A DNA stretch of 64,000 nt from positions 372,001 to 436,000 of the forward strand of contig NZ_SRUZ01000004.1 of the NCBI RefSeq assembly GCF_004791165.1, written 5' to 3'. Below are positions 18,436 to 28,125 of the stretch, one piece after another; position 1 is the first letter of the stretch, and each line of letters starts with the position of its first letter. Both the position numbers and the translations under genes were made by a program. The notes under the pieces are model-generated. The model was not told the DNA's origin, ran no database searches, and worked only from the letters and a program-made list of their open reading frames with translations. The DNA is from Mesorhizobium sp. M8A.F.Ca.ET.218.01.1.1. GTDB taxonomy: Bacteria; Pseudomonadota; Alphaproteobacteria; Rhizobiales; Rhizobiaceae.

Positions 18436-18457
18436 GGTAGTGTCTTGAGACACTACC
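18436..18457. promoter_or_regulatory. Perfect inverted repeat, 9-bp arms around a 4-base loop
   Basis: GGTAGTGTC and GACACTACC flank TTGA. Outside the arms, CTTTGAA lies on the left and CCTTTGAAG on the right as short direct repeats. There is no T-run, so a rho-independent terminator is unlikely. A dimeric-repressor operator or a mobile-element end is more plausible. It lies downstream of the broken aldo/keto reductase gene and 230 bases after cyclase 4. Confidence 0.5.
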
Positions 18458-18493
18458 CCTTTGAAGCTCGCCCGTGGATTGACGCCCTGCGTT

Positions 18494-19319
18494 TCAGGAC
18501 GTTGCAGCCTCCCAGTTTGGAGCAAAAGGCGGGTCCACGTAACGTAGGTTCTTCGGCAACGCCGCGATGGCCGCGCGGTCGTGATCGTCGAGGCGAATGT
18601 TGAGCGCATCGAGATTGGCTCGCTGGCTCGAGGGGCGAGCGGCTTTGGGAATCGCGATGACTTGTTCCTGGTCCAGAAGCCAGGCGATGGCGATCTGGGC
18701 GGCGGTGGCGCTGTGCTTTTCACCGATCCTGGCGAGGACGGGATCCTGTGCGGCCCGGCCCTGGGCAAGCGGCGCATAGGCGGTCATCGGAATACCCTTG
18801 CCGCGAAGATAATCCAACATCGGCGTCTGCGACAGGAACGGATGATATTCCACCTGATGAACGGCGATGGGGGCGCCGATATCCTCGACAGCGTGCCGGA
18901 TCATGAGCAGGTTGAAGTTGCAGACGCCGATGGCGCGGGCCAGCCCTTCTTCCTTCAGTTTGGTGATCGCTTCCAACGTCGCGCCCATCTTCATGTTCGC
19001 CGACGGCCAAAGGACGAGGAAGAGATTAACATGGTCGAGACGAAGCTTGCTGAGGCATCGAATGATCGGCGCAGGGCGTCGGGGGCGAGCTTGTCGTGCC
19101 AGACCTTGGTGGAGACGAAGAGATTCGCACGCTTCAAGCCGGAAGTGGCGAGTGCCCTCCCGACGGCGGCTTCGTTATCGTACATGGCTGCCGTATCGAT
19201 ATGGCGGAACCCGAGGGCAAGCCCGCTTTCGACTACCGGTCGGGCGCATCGCCTGGCATCCGGAATGTACCAAGCCCCAGACGGGGGATGGCGACACCGT
19301 GAGTTTCAACCGTTTCCAT
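18494..19319 (-). pseudogene. Aldo/keto reductase gene with two frameshifts
   Basis: Three successive frames make one NADPH-dependent aldo/keto reductase of the 2,5-diketogluconate reductase type. Frame one starts at ATG 19319 (ribosome site AAGGAACG) with METVETHGVAIPRLGLGTF and breaks near 19247. Frame two gives GFRHIDTAAMYDNEAAVG and FVSTKVWHDKL and breaks near 19045. Frame three gives LAQGRAAQDPVLARIGEKH, IAIAWLLDQEQVIAIPKA and NLDALNIRLDDHD up to 18494. Tyr in AMYDNEA and Lys in STKVWH keep the catalytic layout. Both breaks fit single-base deletions. Either the gene is dead or the assembly has errors here. Confidence 0.85.
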
Positions 19320-19390
19320 GATCGTTCCTTTCAAGTTGCGAGGGACTTGGCGGCAGAGGCAGAAGCCGTCCGCCCGTTCTCCCGGCGGGC

Positions 19391-20272
19391 TCAGGCGGTC
19401 TCGCTCGCGGCCGCCTGCCGGACCAGCGCTTCGATCACCTGCTCAAGTGACGTCGTGCCCATGGCACGGTTTTCGCCGTTTGCCTTGAAGTCGATCCAGC
19501 CTTCGTTGAAGCCGTCGAGCATGCGCATGCGCGGCTGTGGGTTACGCGTACCCTGTGCACGGAACAGGCCCTCCCAACTTTCCCGCGGGATGATCTCCAC
19601 CCGCACCGGGTGCCCGAGCACCGACGCGAAGGCATTGGCGAGATCGTTGGGCGAGACCCGTGCGGGGCCTTCCAGTTCCACGACCCGCTTACCGATCCAT
19701 TGCTCGCGGATCAGATCTGCGGCAAGCTGGCCGATATCCTGCGTCGCCACCATGGCGAAGGTCTTGTCGGCAGGCTGGAGGAAGCTGTGCAGCACGCCTT
19801 CGACGCGGGCCGGCGCGATGTCCCAGGCCGCATTTTCCATGAACCAGCCGGGCCGCAGGAAGGTGACGGGAAGATCGAGCTTGCCGAGTGCTTCTTCCAG
19901 CATCGTCCGCTGGCTCAACAGATTGTCCACTTCCGCGTCGGCGCCGACGGTGGAAAGGCAGACGACCCTTTCCGGACGGGCAGCAAGGAGAGCGGTCGTC
20001 AGCACCTCGTTCTGCTTCGCCGCTTCCGGATAGCCGGGCGCCGGATCGAATTCCGACGGCGGCAGGATGAAGACGCCAGTGGCGCCCTTGAAGGCGGCAG
20101 CAAGCTGCGCGGCGGTGTCCATCTCGGCAAAGGCGATTTCGCAACCGCGCTTGTGCCAGATTTCCGCCTTGGCGGGGTCGCGCAGCACCGCACGGACCGG
20201 TTCTCCGGCATCGATTAGGGCTTTAGCCAGCGCGCCGCCGACCTTGCCAGTAATTCCTGTAATCGCATACAT
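19391..20272 (-). CDS. NmrA-family NAD(P)-binding oxidoreductase
   Basis: A 293-residue atypical short-chain dehydrogenase. The N-terminal ITGITGKVGGALAKALIDAG is the NAD(P) Rossmann loop of NmrA/HSCARG-like proteins, followed by VRAVLRDPAKA for the phosphate end. VVCLSTVGADAEVDN and LPVTFLRPGWFMENAAWD are family hallmarks. Such proteins act as redox sensors or as quinone/NADPH oxidoreductases. The gene lies 72 bases from the broken aldo/keto reductase and 34 bases from the serine hydrolase, all on the minus strand, and so probably belongs to the operon controlled by the divergent LysR gene. Confidence 0.85.
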   Translation of the reverse strand: MYAITGITGKVGGALAKALIDAGEPVRAVLRDPAKAEIWHKRGCEIAFAEMDTAAQLAAAFKGATGVFILPPSEFDPAPGYPEAAKQNEVLTTALLAARPERVVCLSTVGADAEVDNLLSQRTMLEEALGKLDLPVTFLRPGWFMENAAWDIAPARVEGVLHSFLQPADKTFAMVATQDIGQLAADLIREQWIGKRVVELEGPARVSPNDLANAFASVLGHPVRVEIIPRESWEGLFRAQGTRNPQPRMRMLDGFNEGWIDFKANGENRAMGTTSLEQVIEALVRQAAASETA

Positions 20273-20305
20273 GATATGTCTCCTGGTGTTGAGGTCGGGA
20301 ATTGA

Positions 20306-21589
20306 TCAGGCGAGGCTGTCGTAGAGGCCGCGCTCGAATGTGCCGTAAAGCTCCACGACCTTTTTGTCGTAGAAGGGCAGAAGCTGGGTGAAGATGGCTC
20401 CGGTCACCTTCCTGACCGGGTCGAGCCAGAAATAGCAGTTGAGCAGGCCGGCCCAGGAAATGCTGCCTGCCGACCGACCGTTCGGACCGGGCAGCGTGTT
20501 GATGTCGAACGAATATCCCCACTTGTGGGGCTCGCCGGGAATCTGGTCGAAGCTCTGCGAATAGGCAGGCTGGGCGGTCCTCATGGCCTGGACATCGAGG
20601 TCGCCGATCTGGTTGCGCATCATCGACGCGACCGTTTCCGGCTTCAGCACCCGTACGCCTTTATGAGTGCCTCCGTTCAGCAGCATCCGCAGGAAGGCCA
20701 TGTAGTCGCGCGGCGTACTGAAGCCGCCGCCGCCGCCCATGAAGAATTCCGGCCGCTGGGGCATTTCGAAGGGCGCGGGTGTCAGGCCGCCGTCTTCACG
20801 ACGGTTATGGAAGGTGGCGACCCTGGCCTTCTGCTTGCTTCCGATCAGGAAGCCTGAATCGGTCATGCCGAGCGGGGCGAAGATGTTCTCGCGGAAATAG
20901 ACCTCCAGTGACTGGTGGCTGACCGCTTCCACCAGCTTTCCGACCCAGTCCATGCTGATGCCGTATTGCCAGCGTTCGCCGGGGTCGAATTCGAGCGGTG
21001 CTAGGAAGGCGCCGTTCTTGCACGTGGCGATGTCCGGCATGCCGGTGGCGTTCTCGTAGCGGGTTAGTGCATCGCTCCAAATCGAATAGGTATAGCCGGA
21101 GGTGTGTGTGAGCAGGTGACGCACCTTAATGGCCCGCTTGGCCGGACGCAGCCGCGGCTGGCCGTCGCTGTCGAAACCCTCCAACACCATCGGATTTGCG
21201 AGTTCCGGCAGATATTTCGCCGCATCGTCCTCGGGATTGATCCTGCCCTGCTCGATTAGCTGCATGCAGGCCGTGGCGGTGAAGGCCTTCGTCATGGACA
21301 GCAGCCAGAATACCGTATCGGTGCGCATCGTTGCTCCGGTGACGGTATTGGCCTTTCCGAAGGCTCCTTCGTAGATCATGCTGTCTGGTCCTGCCGCGGT
21401 GGCAACGACACCGGCGACGGTACCGTCCCGCACCGCCTGATCCATGGCCATGTCGATGGACTTGAAGTTGCCGGACCGCGCTTGCGGGTTGGCCGCCAGT
21501 ACGTGGACTGGCGTGTTCACGGCGGCCGCACCCGCCGCCAGCAAAAGGCCGCCGCGCGCCAACAGGCTTCTGCGTGAGATCGCATTCAT
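20306..21589 (-). CDS. Tat-exported serine hydrolase (class C beta-lactamase/esterase fold)
   Basis: A 427-residue protein. I use ATG 21589, preceded by GAAGGAA, because it gives a twin-arginine signal peptide (SRRSLLARGGLLLAAGAAA). The Ser-x-x-Lys nucleophile motif is LLSMTKAFTATACMQL. The rest fits the beta-lactamase/EstB-like family (LLTHTSGYTYSIW; GGGGGFSTPRDYMAFLRML; WGYSFDINTLPG). It is probably a periplasmic esterase or beta-lactamase-like hydrolase. The substrate is unknown and antibiotic hydrolysis should not be assumed. It is first in the minus-strand operon with the NmrA-type gene, divergent from a LysR regulator. Confidence 0.88.
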   Translation of the reverse strand: MNAISRRSLLARGGLLLAAGAAAVNTPVHVLAANPQARSGNFKSIDMAMDQAVRDGTVAGVVATAAGPDSMIYEGAFGKANTVTGATMRTDTVFWLLSMTKAFTATACMQLIEQGRINPEDDAAKYLPELANPMVLEGFDSDGQPRLRPAKRAIKVRHLLTHTSGYTYSIWSDALTRYENATGMPDIATCKNGAFLAPLEFDPGERWQYGISMDWVGKLVEAVSHQSLEVYFRENIFAPLGMTDSGFLIGSKQKARVATFHNRREDGGLTPAPFEMPQRPEFFMGGGGGFSTPRDYMAFLRMLLNGGTHKGVRVLKPETVASMMRNQIGDLDVQAMRTAQPAYSQSFDQIPGEPHKWGYSFDINTLPGPNGRSAGSISWAGLLNCYFWLDPVRKVTGAIFTQLLPFYDKKVVELYGTFERGLYDSLA

Positions 21590-21683
21590 GGATGATTTCC
21601 TTCTCGCAAGGCCGGAGACTTCCGCGGTCCGGTGTGCCGCTGCGCCGTCCGGGCGCTCAAAAATCATCTATGGAAAGCGATGC

Positions 21684-21731
21684 GATGATTCACCCGCAAT
21701 AAAATCAAAGATAAGATGACTCAGAATCATC
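21684..21731. promoter_or_regulatory. Divergent promoter region with an 8-bp inverted repeat
   Basis: GATGATTC (21684-21691) and GAATCATC (21724-21731) face each other across 32 bases, between the hydrolase start and the LysR start. LysR proteins usually bind such sites in a shared divergent promoter. ATGACTCAGAATCAT within it also has dyad character. This is inference from position and symmetry only. Confidence 0.4.
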
Positions 21732-21777
21732 ATGATGGGACGGTTGACGATAACCGACCTTGCGACGGAGAGAGGGC

Positions 21778-22677
21778 ATGAGTTTCGACACGCGATTGTT
21801 GACCGGGGTCGGCGTTTTCGGGGCGGTGATGGAAGCGGGCAATTTCGTGCGGGCCGCGGATATCCTCGGTCTCACGCCGTCGGGGGTCAGTCGTGCGGTG
21901 GCGAGGCTCGAAGAACGCGTCGGTGTCAGGTTGTTCGACCGCAATCCGCGCGAGGTCACGCTGACGGAGGAGGGCACGCGCTTCCATGGCCGGATAATGC
22001 CGCTGCTGGCCGGACTGGAAGAGGCGGCCTCCGAAGCCGCCGGTTCGGCGGCATTCGTCGGCGGACGGCTGAGGGTTTCGATCGATCCTTGGTTCGCGCG
22101 AATGGTGCTGGCGCCGAGGATCGGTGAATTCCTCGCACGCTACCCCGCACTGTCGCTCGATCTGACCACCAGCAACTATCGCGAAGAGATGATGAGCGGC
22201 GCGGATGTCGCCGTGCGCTTCGGTCCGCCGAACGAATCCTCGCTGATCGCGCGCAAACTACTGGAGGTACCGGTGCTGACCTGTGCCGCCCCAGGCTATC
22301 TCGACCGTCACGGCGTTCCAGCCACGCCCCACGACCTGATGCACCACGATTGCATCCTCTTTCGCGACCCGCAGACCGGGCGGCCGTTCACCTGGGAGTT
22401 CCAAGGGGATAACGGGGGCATCGAGATCAAGGCGGCGGGGCGGTTGGTCATGGACGATCCCTCCGCTGCCGTCGAGGCCGGTCTCGCAGGGCAAGGCATA
22501 TTCCAGAGCCTTGCCATCGGCCTCGACGAGTGGCTTGAGAGCGGGGCGCTCACGACGATCCTGGCGGAATGGTCCAACGAGCAGTTTCCGCTTTACGCCT
22601 ATCATCCGTCACGCCACATGCCGCCGGCAAAAGTGCGGGCTTTTCTGGATTTTGTTCAACGGATCGTGGCGACGTAG
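21778..22677 (+). CDS. LysR-family transcriptional regulator
   Basis: A 299-residue regulator. I start at ATG 21778, with GAGAGAGGG just upstream. Residues 1-60 form the winged HTH (FGAVMEAGNFVRAADILGLTPSGVSRAVARLE), followed by the linker helix and the effector-binding domain (GRLRVSIDPWFARMVLAPRI; YPALSLDLTTSNYREEMMSG; DVAVRFGPPNESSLIARKL). It is divergent from the hydrolase/NmrA operon, and the classical arrangement suggests that it controls that operon and itself. The inducer is unknown. Confidence 0.92.
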   Translation: MSFDTRLLTGVGVFGAVMEAGNFVRAADILGLTPSGVSRAVARLEERVGVRLFDRNPREVTLTEEGTRFHGRIMPLLAGLEEAASEAAGSAAFVGGRLRVSIDPWFARMVLAPRIGEFLARYPALSLDLTTSNYREEMMSGADVAVRFGPPNESSLIARKLLEVPVLTCAAPGYLDRHGVPATPHDLMHHDCILFRDPQTGRPFTWEFQGDNGGIEIKAAGRLVMDDPSAAVEAGLAGQGIFQSLAIGLDEWLESGALTTILAEWSNEQFPLYAYHPSRHMPPAKVRAFLDFVQRIVAT

Positions 22678-23401
22678 CGCGGGGCATTCTTGCCGCGCAC
22701 AGCCCTGGCTGTCCGCCGGCAAAAATGCTGCCGCCTTGCATGATGGTGTTGCATATCGGTCATCCCAGATCGATCCGCCCTCAGGAAGCCAAGACAGGCA
22801 AAGGCCCGGAAGCCCTGAACGCGTGCGGACCTTCGCTTTGACGGCGCGCGCCTGGGCTGTGGCTTGCATCGGCAGACACCCAAGCTGTGAAATAAGGCCA
22901 TCGTGGACGGTGTCGCGAACTCGGAAATGTAGGCCTCCTCTTCAGCGATGCTGTGCAATGTAGCTGGGGAACACGAACTTCTACAAACGGCTGATTCTGG
23001 TGTCCGAGATCACTGATTGGCACCATCTGATTTTTCAGAAGGTGGACCAACTCCTCATGACAATCAGCTGCCACAGGGCCCAGAACCATTTCCCCATCGT
23101 CGGGCCGTTTGCGTCAAAGGATCACTGGGGTCGACAGGTCGCATACCAATCTCAGTTTCTCGACCAGAGGGGTAGCGCATCAGGGACAAGCCAAGATCAA
23201 AAGGCGCCTTTGCTCCATCGGCTCGTTCGATACCGAAGAGTGGGATTTTTTCACCAAAGCCGAGATGGATGCGGCAGAGAACGTATGACAGAGCAGGGGT
23301 GAAGTTCGACCACTACGAACACATTCTGGAGACTGGCACATGCGAGCTGATGGCCCGGCTGACAGGCTGATTTGAGACACAGACGCCCAAAAGGTATCTG
23401 C
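22678..23401. other. 724 bases without a recognisable gene
   Basis: Open frames are short and change frame often. Near 23220-23370 two plus-strand frames read in turn (IGSFDTEEWDFFTKAEMD, then GVKFDHYEHILETGTCEL), which suggests a decayed gene that I cannot name. Confidence 0.45.
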
Positions 23402-23660
23402 CGGCCTCGCTCCTCTGCGAGCAGCGCTGGTCCATGGACAAATCGCGGGTGCGGCGCTCGACGTGTTCGACCAGGAGCCGCCGAAGACCGACGATCCGCT
23501 GTTTTCGCTACCTAACGTCTTGTGCACGCCGCATGTCGCGGCGTGGACGACTGAACGAACTCAGGCCGTCGGATGGCATGCGGCCAAGAACCTGTGGGCC
23601 ATGATGAGCGGCGAAGGACAAGCCGATATCGTCAACCCGCAAGCCAAGCAGCGTAGGACT
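23402..23660 (+). pseudogene. 2-hydroxyacid dehydrogenase fragment (C-terminal part)
   Basis: The frame reads GLAPLRAALVHGQIAGAALD, then VFDQEPPKTDDPLF and LPNVLCTPHVAAWTTERT. That is the end of the NAD-binding domain and the catalytic His loop (PHVAAWT) of D-isomer-specific 2-hydroxyacid dehydrogenases such as phosphoglycerate or glyoxylate/hydroxypyruvate reductases. The N-terminal two thirds are missing, and after about VNPQAKQ the frame runs on into non-homologous sequence to 23918. It is a dead remnant. Confidence 0.75.
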
Positions 23661-23943
23661 TCGGCCTCGCCTCGCTCAGCGAGGTGTGATTTCGGAGGCT
23701 GCGTGAATGCCAGCACCGACAACGTCACACTTTATTGCGTCGCCTGCTTCCATGTTTCAGTATCGGATCCACGTCTCCACGATGCCACCACAATGTTAGC
23801 AAAGGCTGCCCGCGGGATTTTGCAGTTTAACCCGCCCAATTCGTGCGGACATAAGGTGTGGCCATATCAACTGGAGGGTCGGCAGTTGGCGGTCCGCCGA
23901 GAATTCCGACATCCTTGACGATCAGGAACAGATGGCGGTCGCG

Positions 23944-24816
23944 CTATCGCGCCGTAGTTCCGATCATGGAGCAGTCGAACATCGGGCCGCCCACAGGATT
24001 ATAGGACACCGGCTTAGCTAGCGGGGGCATGCCCGCGATCTCCAGAAGCAGCTTTCGGCGGATAGCTGCTTCGAACAAAGCAAGATCATCAACGCCGATC
24101 ACGAATGCTTCCGGTCCGCCAATGACGCAATGCTCGTAATAGAGATTGAGATAGTCTGCACCAAAGGACTGAAAGCCGTTGGAACGACCATGCGGCAAGG
24201 ACAGCGGTAGGCCATTTATGGTAACTCCGGAAATCGTCAGCCGGTCTCGTATCGAAGCGACCGGCAGGCCGGCATTGTTGGGGCCATCGCCCGATATATC
24301 AATCACGTGGCGCGCGGCCGTGGTACGGCTCTTCGCAAACAGGGCGTCGGCCGACAAAAGAGCGCCCGAAATGGAAGTGCCTGGCTGCGCGCAAATAGGC
24401 TGTATCGCAAGGGCATCGGCGAACCGACTTGCGTCGGCGTAGCTACCAATAATCGTCCAGGGCACTACCACGTGCTGGTAGTTTGGGCCGGCCCATTCGA
24501 GATACAAAACCGCGACCCTACCGCGTGCACCCGATCCTATGGCCCTCGCCAGGCTAGGGTTCCTGAAAGCGTTGACGTAACCGTCGCGCTGAACCCTCTG
24601 CTCGTAAGGGCTCATCGAGGATGAGACGTCGACCGCGAGGACTAGTTTGAGATCGACGCCAAGCGTACCTGGCTCGGTCCTCGACGATGGTGTGCAGGGA
24701 CTGCTGGTGAAGAGTGCCAATGCTATGAGGCACGATCTTGCCAGCCGCCTCATCTTGGGTGGGCCGGTTCGAATTTTCGGGCCAGGTTTTGCCATACCGC
24801 AGGGCCTCGGCGCCAT
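23944..24816 (-). CDS. DUF1194 protein (exported von Willebrand A-like domain)
   Basis: A 290-residue protein. The MIDAS-like metal motif LAVDVSSSMSPYEQRVQRDG is at about residues 60-80, followed by VAVLYLEWAGPNYQHVVVPW, HVIDISGDGPNNAGLPV and AFVIGVDDLALFEAAIRRKL, which define DUF1194, a rhizobial secreted VWA family. A hydrophobic stretch (RRLARSCLIALALFTSSPC) acts as a signal peptide. The ATG at 24816 has GAGAGG upstream, but Met22 (24753) gives a more usual signal length, so the start is uncertain. The role is unknown, possibly metal-dependent protein binding in the periplasm. Confidence 0.85.
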   Translation of the reverse strand: MAPRPCGMAKPGPKIRTGPPKMRRLARSCLIALALFTSSPCTPSSRTEPGTLGVDLKLVLAVDVSSSMSPYEQRVQRDGYVNAFRNPSLARAIGSGARGRVAVLYLEWAGPNYQHVVVPWTIIGSYADASRFADALAIQPICAQPGTSISGALLSADALFAKSRTTAARHVIDISGDGPNNAGLPVASIRDRLTISGVTINGLPLSLPHGRSNGFQSFGADYLNLYYEHCVIGGPEAFVIGVDDLALFEAAIRRKLLLEIAGMPPLAKPVSYNPVGGPMFDCSMIGTTAR

Positions 24817-24897
24817 TAGCGCCTCTCAGCGTTCCGAAGGGGAAGTTTGAATTGACAAAGGGCCGCGCGCTTCACCCGATTGGGTGAGGGACCCTAC

Positions 24898-26031
24898 TCA
24901 GTGTCGTGAAGGCAGGCGCGATAGGAGTGCCGTGAGTTCGGCTTGGCGATGCGTTCCGGTTTTGGCGAGGATCGCCCGGAGTTGAGTGCGCGCGGTTTCG
25001 CGGCCAATTGCCAATCGGGCGCTCGCGGCGTCGACGCCGTCGCCGGCTGTTAGGCTAACGGCCAGCCGCGCTTCGGCCGCTGTGAGTTGGAATGCTTGAC
25101 CAAGCAACTGTGCAGATAGGGGCCGGTCCCCAACAAGGACGGTGAAGTAAAGCAGAAGGTCGCCGCCACTGAACAGGTCGCGCACGAACGAAGTCATCGG
25201 TACGACCTCGGCAAGGAGCCAGAACGATCCGTCGCGGGCGATAACTTCAGGCTCGACTGGAATCGCGCCGTTGAGTGCGCTTGAGACGGCAGCACCGATC
25301 ATCCGCTGCAGACGGGTATCGCTCTCCCGATCTGCTGCGTGGACGCGGCCGTGACGGACCACAAGGCCGGAGCCGAACAAAGCATCCGCATGCTCGTTGC
25401 AACGCTTCAGACAGCCACGATGATCAAGCAGGGTCGCGCCAAAATTGAATTGGTCAAGGATGGCCAAAGTCGGGTCCAGCGAAATCTCCCAGATCTTCTC
25501 GGCGAGGCTGATGATCTGGGTCAGTTCCGGCACGACACGGAGGAAATGGTCGGCCTCGGACAGATCAAAGGCGCCGCTGCGGGCATCGCGGAACATCGAC
25601 AGGAACCACTTGTGCTTCTTCACCATAAAGTAGACGGCTGCCCACCACTCACGGTGCCCCGGGCGAGCTATCTCCTGATAGTAGGGAAGGAACCTTCTCT
25701 CCTCGGGGGTGGTGAGTTCATCCTCGATGGTGAAGCAGGTTGCCGGCTTTGCCAGCAGCCTCAACCTTTCGCAACGCGGATCAGGAGCCCCTTCGATCTT
25801 CTCGAACCAGAGAGCCGAAAATTCGGCATGCTCCGTCGAGTCCGGCGTTGGTGTGGTCCGCTTGCGCTGGTCGCTCCGGAAAGGGTGTGTGTCATCACAG
25901 GCGCGGATGACACAACTCGTGGCGCCCAGGGCATTTGCGAGCTTTTGAAGCGCGGCCGGCCAGCGCCCGAATTCGAACGCGGCGTCGTAGCAATTCTCGA
26001 TCGCGGACGCGATTGCCCGATTGGCAGCCAT
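24898..26031 (-). CDS. LuxR-type HTH transcriptional regulator
   Basis: A 377-residue protein. I use ATG 26031 (MAANRAIASAIENCYDAAFE), which has AAGAGGG upstream. The C-terminal 65 residues are a LuxR-like HTH (FQLTAAEARLAVSLTAGDGV; ARLAIGRETARTQLRAILAK; KTGTHRQAELTALL). The long N-terminal region has a PAS-like look (FNFGATLLDHRGCLKRCNEH) and probably senses a ligand. This class is frequent in rhizobia and often uncharacterised. The target genes are unknown; the neighbour downstream on the same strand is the DUF1194 gene. Confidence 0.85.
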   Translation of the reverse strand: MAANRAIASAIENCYDAAFEFGRWPAALQKLANALGATSCVIRACDDTHPFRSDQRKRTTPTPDSTEHAEFSALWFEKIEGAPDPRCERLRLLAKPATCFTIEDELTTPEERRFLPYYQEIARPGHREWWAAVYFMVKKHKWFLSMFRDARSGAFDLSEADHFLRVVPELTQIISLAEKIWEISLDPTLAILDQFNFGATLLDHRGCLKRCNEHADALFGSGLVVRHGRVHAADRESDTRLQRMIGAAVSSALNGAIPVEPEVIARDGSFWLLAEVVPMTSFVRDLFSGGDLLLYFTVLVGDRPLSAQLLGQAFQLTAAEARLAVSLTAGDGVDAASARLAIGRETARTQLRAILAKTGTHRQAELTALLSRLPSRH

Positions 26032-26324
26032 ACGGTCTACCCTCTTGATGCATGGGCTACGACACGCTTTCAAAATACCACAGAACCGGCAGAACCAGGA
26101 ATGGCCGGCCGGATCATCCTTCGTCGCCCCCTACGGGTGTGACGGGCTTGTGGCCGCGCTCTCGCTGCTCGATTGGCTTGCACTAAATTTGCGCAAGGAC
26201 GATGGAAGGCTGTCATCCTCTTATCTAAACTGCCACAGGTTCGAACGATCTCCAGATGCCGGCTAGCCAGCGAGGCCGATAAAATGTCATCAATTCTTGA
26301 CCGAGCATCGACACGACTTGGGGA

Positions 26325-26618
26325 TCAGCCTGAGATGTCGCATTGAATTCGGCGGCCGACCGGTACGATTTCGTAGCCGACGTCGATTAATCGGAGTTTC
26401 AGCTCGTCGAAATGCCGCTTAGAGCCGCTGACGATCAACTCGGGTGAATAGTTCCAGCCGTTGTGGGCAGCATTGGCCAGGATATCGGCATAGAGGCGCA
26501 TGCTGACGATTTTCACGTCCGATTCGAGCAGTTGCCTGCATCCGCTTGCGAACGACGGCGGTGGTGAGTGGGACAAACCCAGGATCGCGGATACGAGCAC
26601 GATCGAAACAGCGCGCAT
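26325..26618 (-). CDS. Small secreted protein, unknown
   Basis: A 97-residue protein starting at ATG 26618, with AAGGAG 8 bases upstream. Residues 1-31 are a Sec signal peptide (RAVSIVLVSAILGLSHSPP..FASG). The mature 65 residues hold two cysteines (GCRQLLESDV and RRIQCDISG) that could form a disulfide, and the segment VSMRLYADILANAAHNGWNY. I do not recognise a family. The composition and ribosome site make it a real gene. Confidence 0.65.
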   Translation of the reverse strand: MRAVSIVLVSAILGLSHSPPPSFASGCRQLLESDVKIVSMRLYADILANAAHNGWNYSPELIVSGSKRHFDELKLRLIDVGYEIVPVGRRIQCDISG

Positions 26619-26774
26619 GAGAGTCTCCTTGTTGGCCATTGCAACCAGTTTTTGCTGTATGGGAGCTTGCATCGCGTGCGCCTGAGTTGGGATCAGGCAG
26701 ATGCTGTATTCGGCCTCCTGCATTTGTAGTATTTTGCCTCGGCAACAGTTGAAACCGTGCCGATCGGGTCCGCC

Positions 26775-28125
26775 ATGAGCCGCATCGAGACATCCTCACC
26801 GGGTCACGACACGCTGTCCGATCGGGAGCGGTCGGTGGCGGAAAAATTCGCTGCCGGACTGACTTATCGTGAGATAGGCGAAGCGCTGTTCATCGCCCCG
26901 TCGACCGTGCGCACCCATCTCGCCTCGATTTACGACAAGCTCGGCGTGCGCAACAAAGTCGCGCTTGCCTCGCATGTCAATGGAGCTATCGGCGCGGGGG
27001 TGGACGGACTGCCGCCTTTGCCAGAGGTCCCCCCTTGCTCGCCATGTTCCCCATCGAATGCTTGAATTCGGAAGAACGATGGCGCCGCTTTGATGGCAAG
27101 GCACTTGGCGCCACCTACATCATGTCGGGCCAACTGCGCGCCGACGAGAAGCGGGTCCGGTTATCGATCGAGCTTGCCGACGCGGGCAACGGCCTAAGCC
27201 TGTGGAGCGAGCATACGACCGCCAGGTCGAGGACATCTTTACCCTGCAGGACAGCCTGACCGAAAGCGTTATCAATGTGATCGCCGGCAGCTACGGAGCG
27301 CTTGCGGCGGTTGGCCGTAACGCGATCCGCCGCAATCCGCCAGCCAGCCTGCGGGCCTATGACTGTTATCTGCTTGGCGTTGAACAGCAGGACACATTCA
27401 GCCGCGCCGGCACCGCGGAAGCGATACGCCTGTTTTCACGAGCGTTGGAGCTTGACCCCACCCTGGTCAGGGCCTGGACCGCGCTTGCCTATGCCTATTC
27501 GATCGAGGGCGCTCACGGCTTCGGCGACGATGCGCAGGTCTCGATCGAGAACTGGCGGACCGCCGTTGAAAACGCGATTCTGCTCGATCCGATGGACAGC
27601 GTTGCCTGCAATTGCCTTGGCGACCTCAGGGGTTGTCTCGGCGACGTCGCAGGAGCGGAGCGCGCGTATCGCCGCGCGTTCGAGTATGGCTCCAACCATG
27701 CCGATACGCTGGCGCTGCTGGCCGGCAGCAAGGCGCTGGTCGCTGGCGATCCAGCTGAGGCGATGCCCCTGATCGAACGCGCTATGCGCCTCAATCCGCT
27801 GGCCCCACCTTGGTATTTCGGCATGCTGGGCCGCATCCTGTTTGCGGCCGACAGGCACAGGGAAGCCATCGCGGCACTGCGCAGAAGTACGCTAAACTCA
27901 CCGAATTTGCTGATGTTTATCACGCTGGCGCATTCGGCCGTGGGAGAGGCCGGGGAGGCGGCCAGGATCGAAGCCCGCTTGAAAGCTGAATTCCCGGACT
28001 TTTCCGTCGAACGCTTCATCACCAGCTATCCCGTGACCAACCCTAACGCGGTTCGCGCCATTCGCCATGCCGCCCAACTGGCAAGGGACGACGGAGGCCT
28101 TCAGAAGATGCCCGACCCGAGCTGA
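26775..28125 (+). pseudogene. LuxR-HTH/TolB-like/TPR regulator, internally deleted and frameshifted
   Basis: The first frame is a LuxR-type HTH (DTLSDRERSVAEKFAAGLTY; PSTVRTHLASIYDKLGVRNK). A second frame from about 27040 starts a TolB-like module (AMFPIECLNSEERWRRF), jumps straight to ALGATYIMSGQLRADEKRV, so its middle is missing, and breaks near 27205. The third frame gives YDRQVEDIFTLQDSLTESV and TPR-like repeats to 28125. It is related to the TolB/TPR halves of the cyclases at 9-18 kb but with a DNA-binding head. Two frame changes, both fitting a lost base, plus the internal deletion make function doubtful. Confidence 0.8.

Noticed and set aside
22656..23089. Minus-strand frames starting MHSIAEEEAYISEFATPSTM and MVLGPVAADCHEELVHLLKN
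   Set aside because: Overlapping short frames without ribosome site or known domain. I could not support either as a gene.
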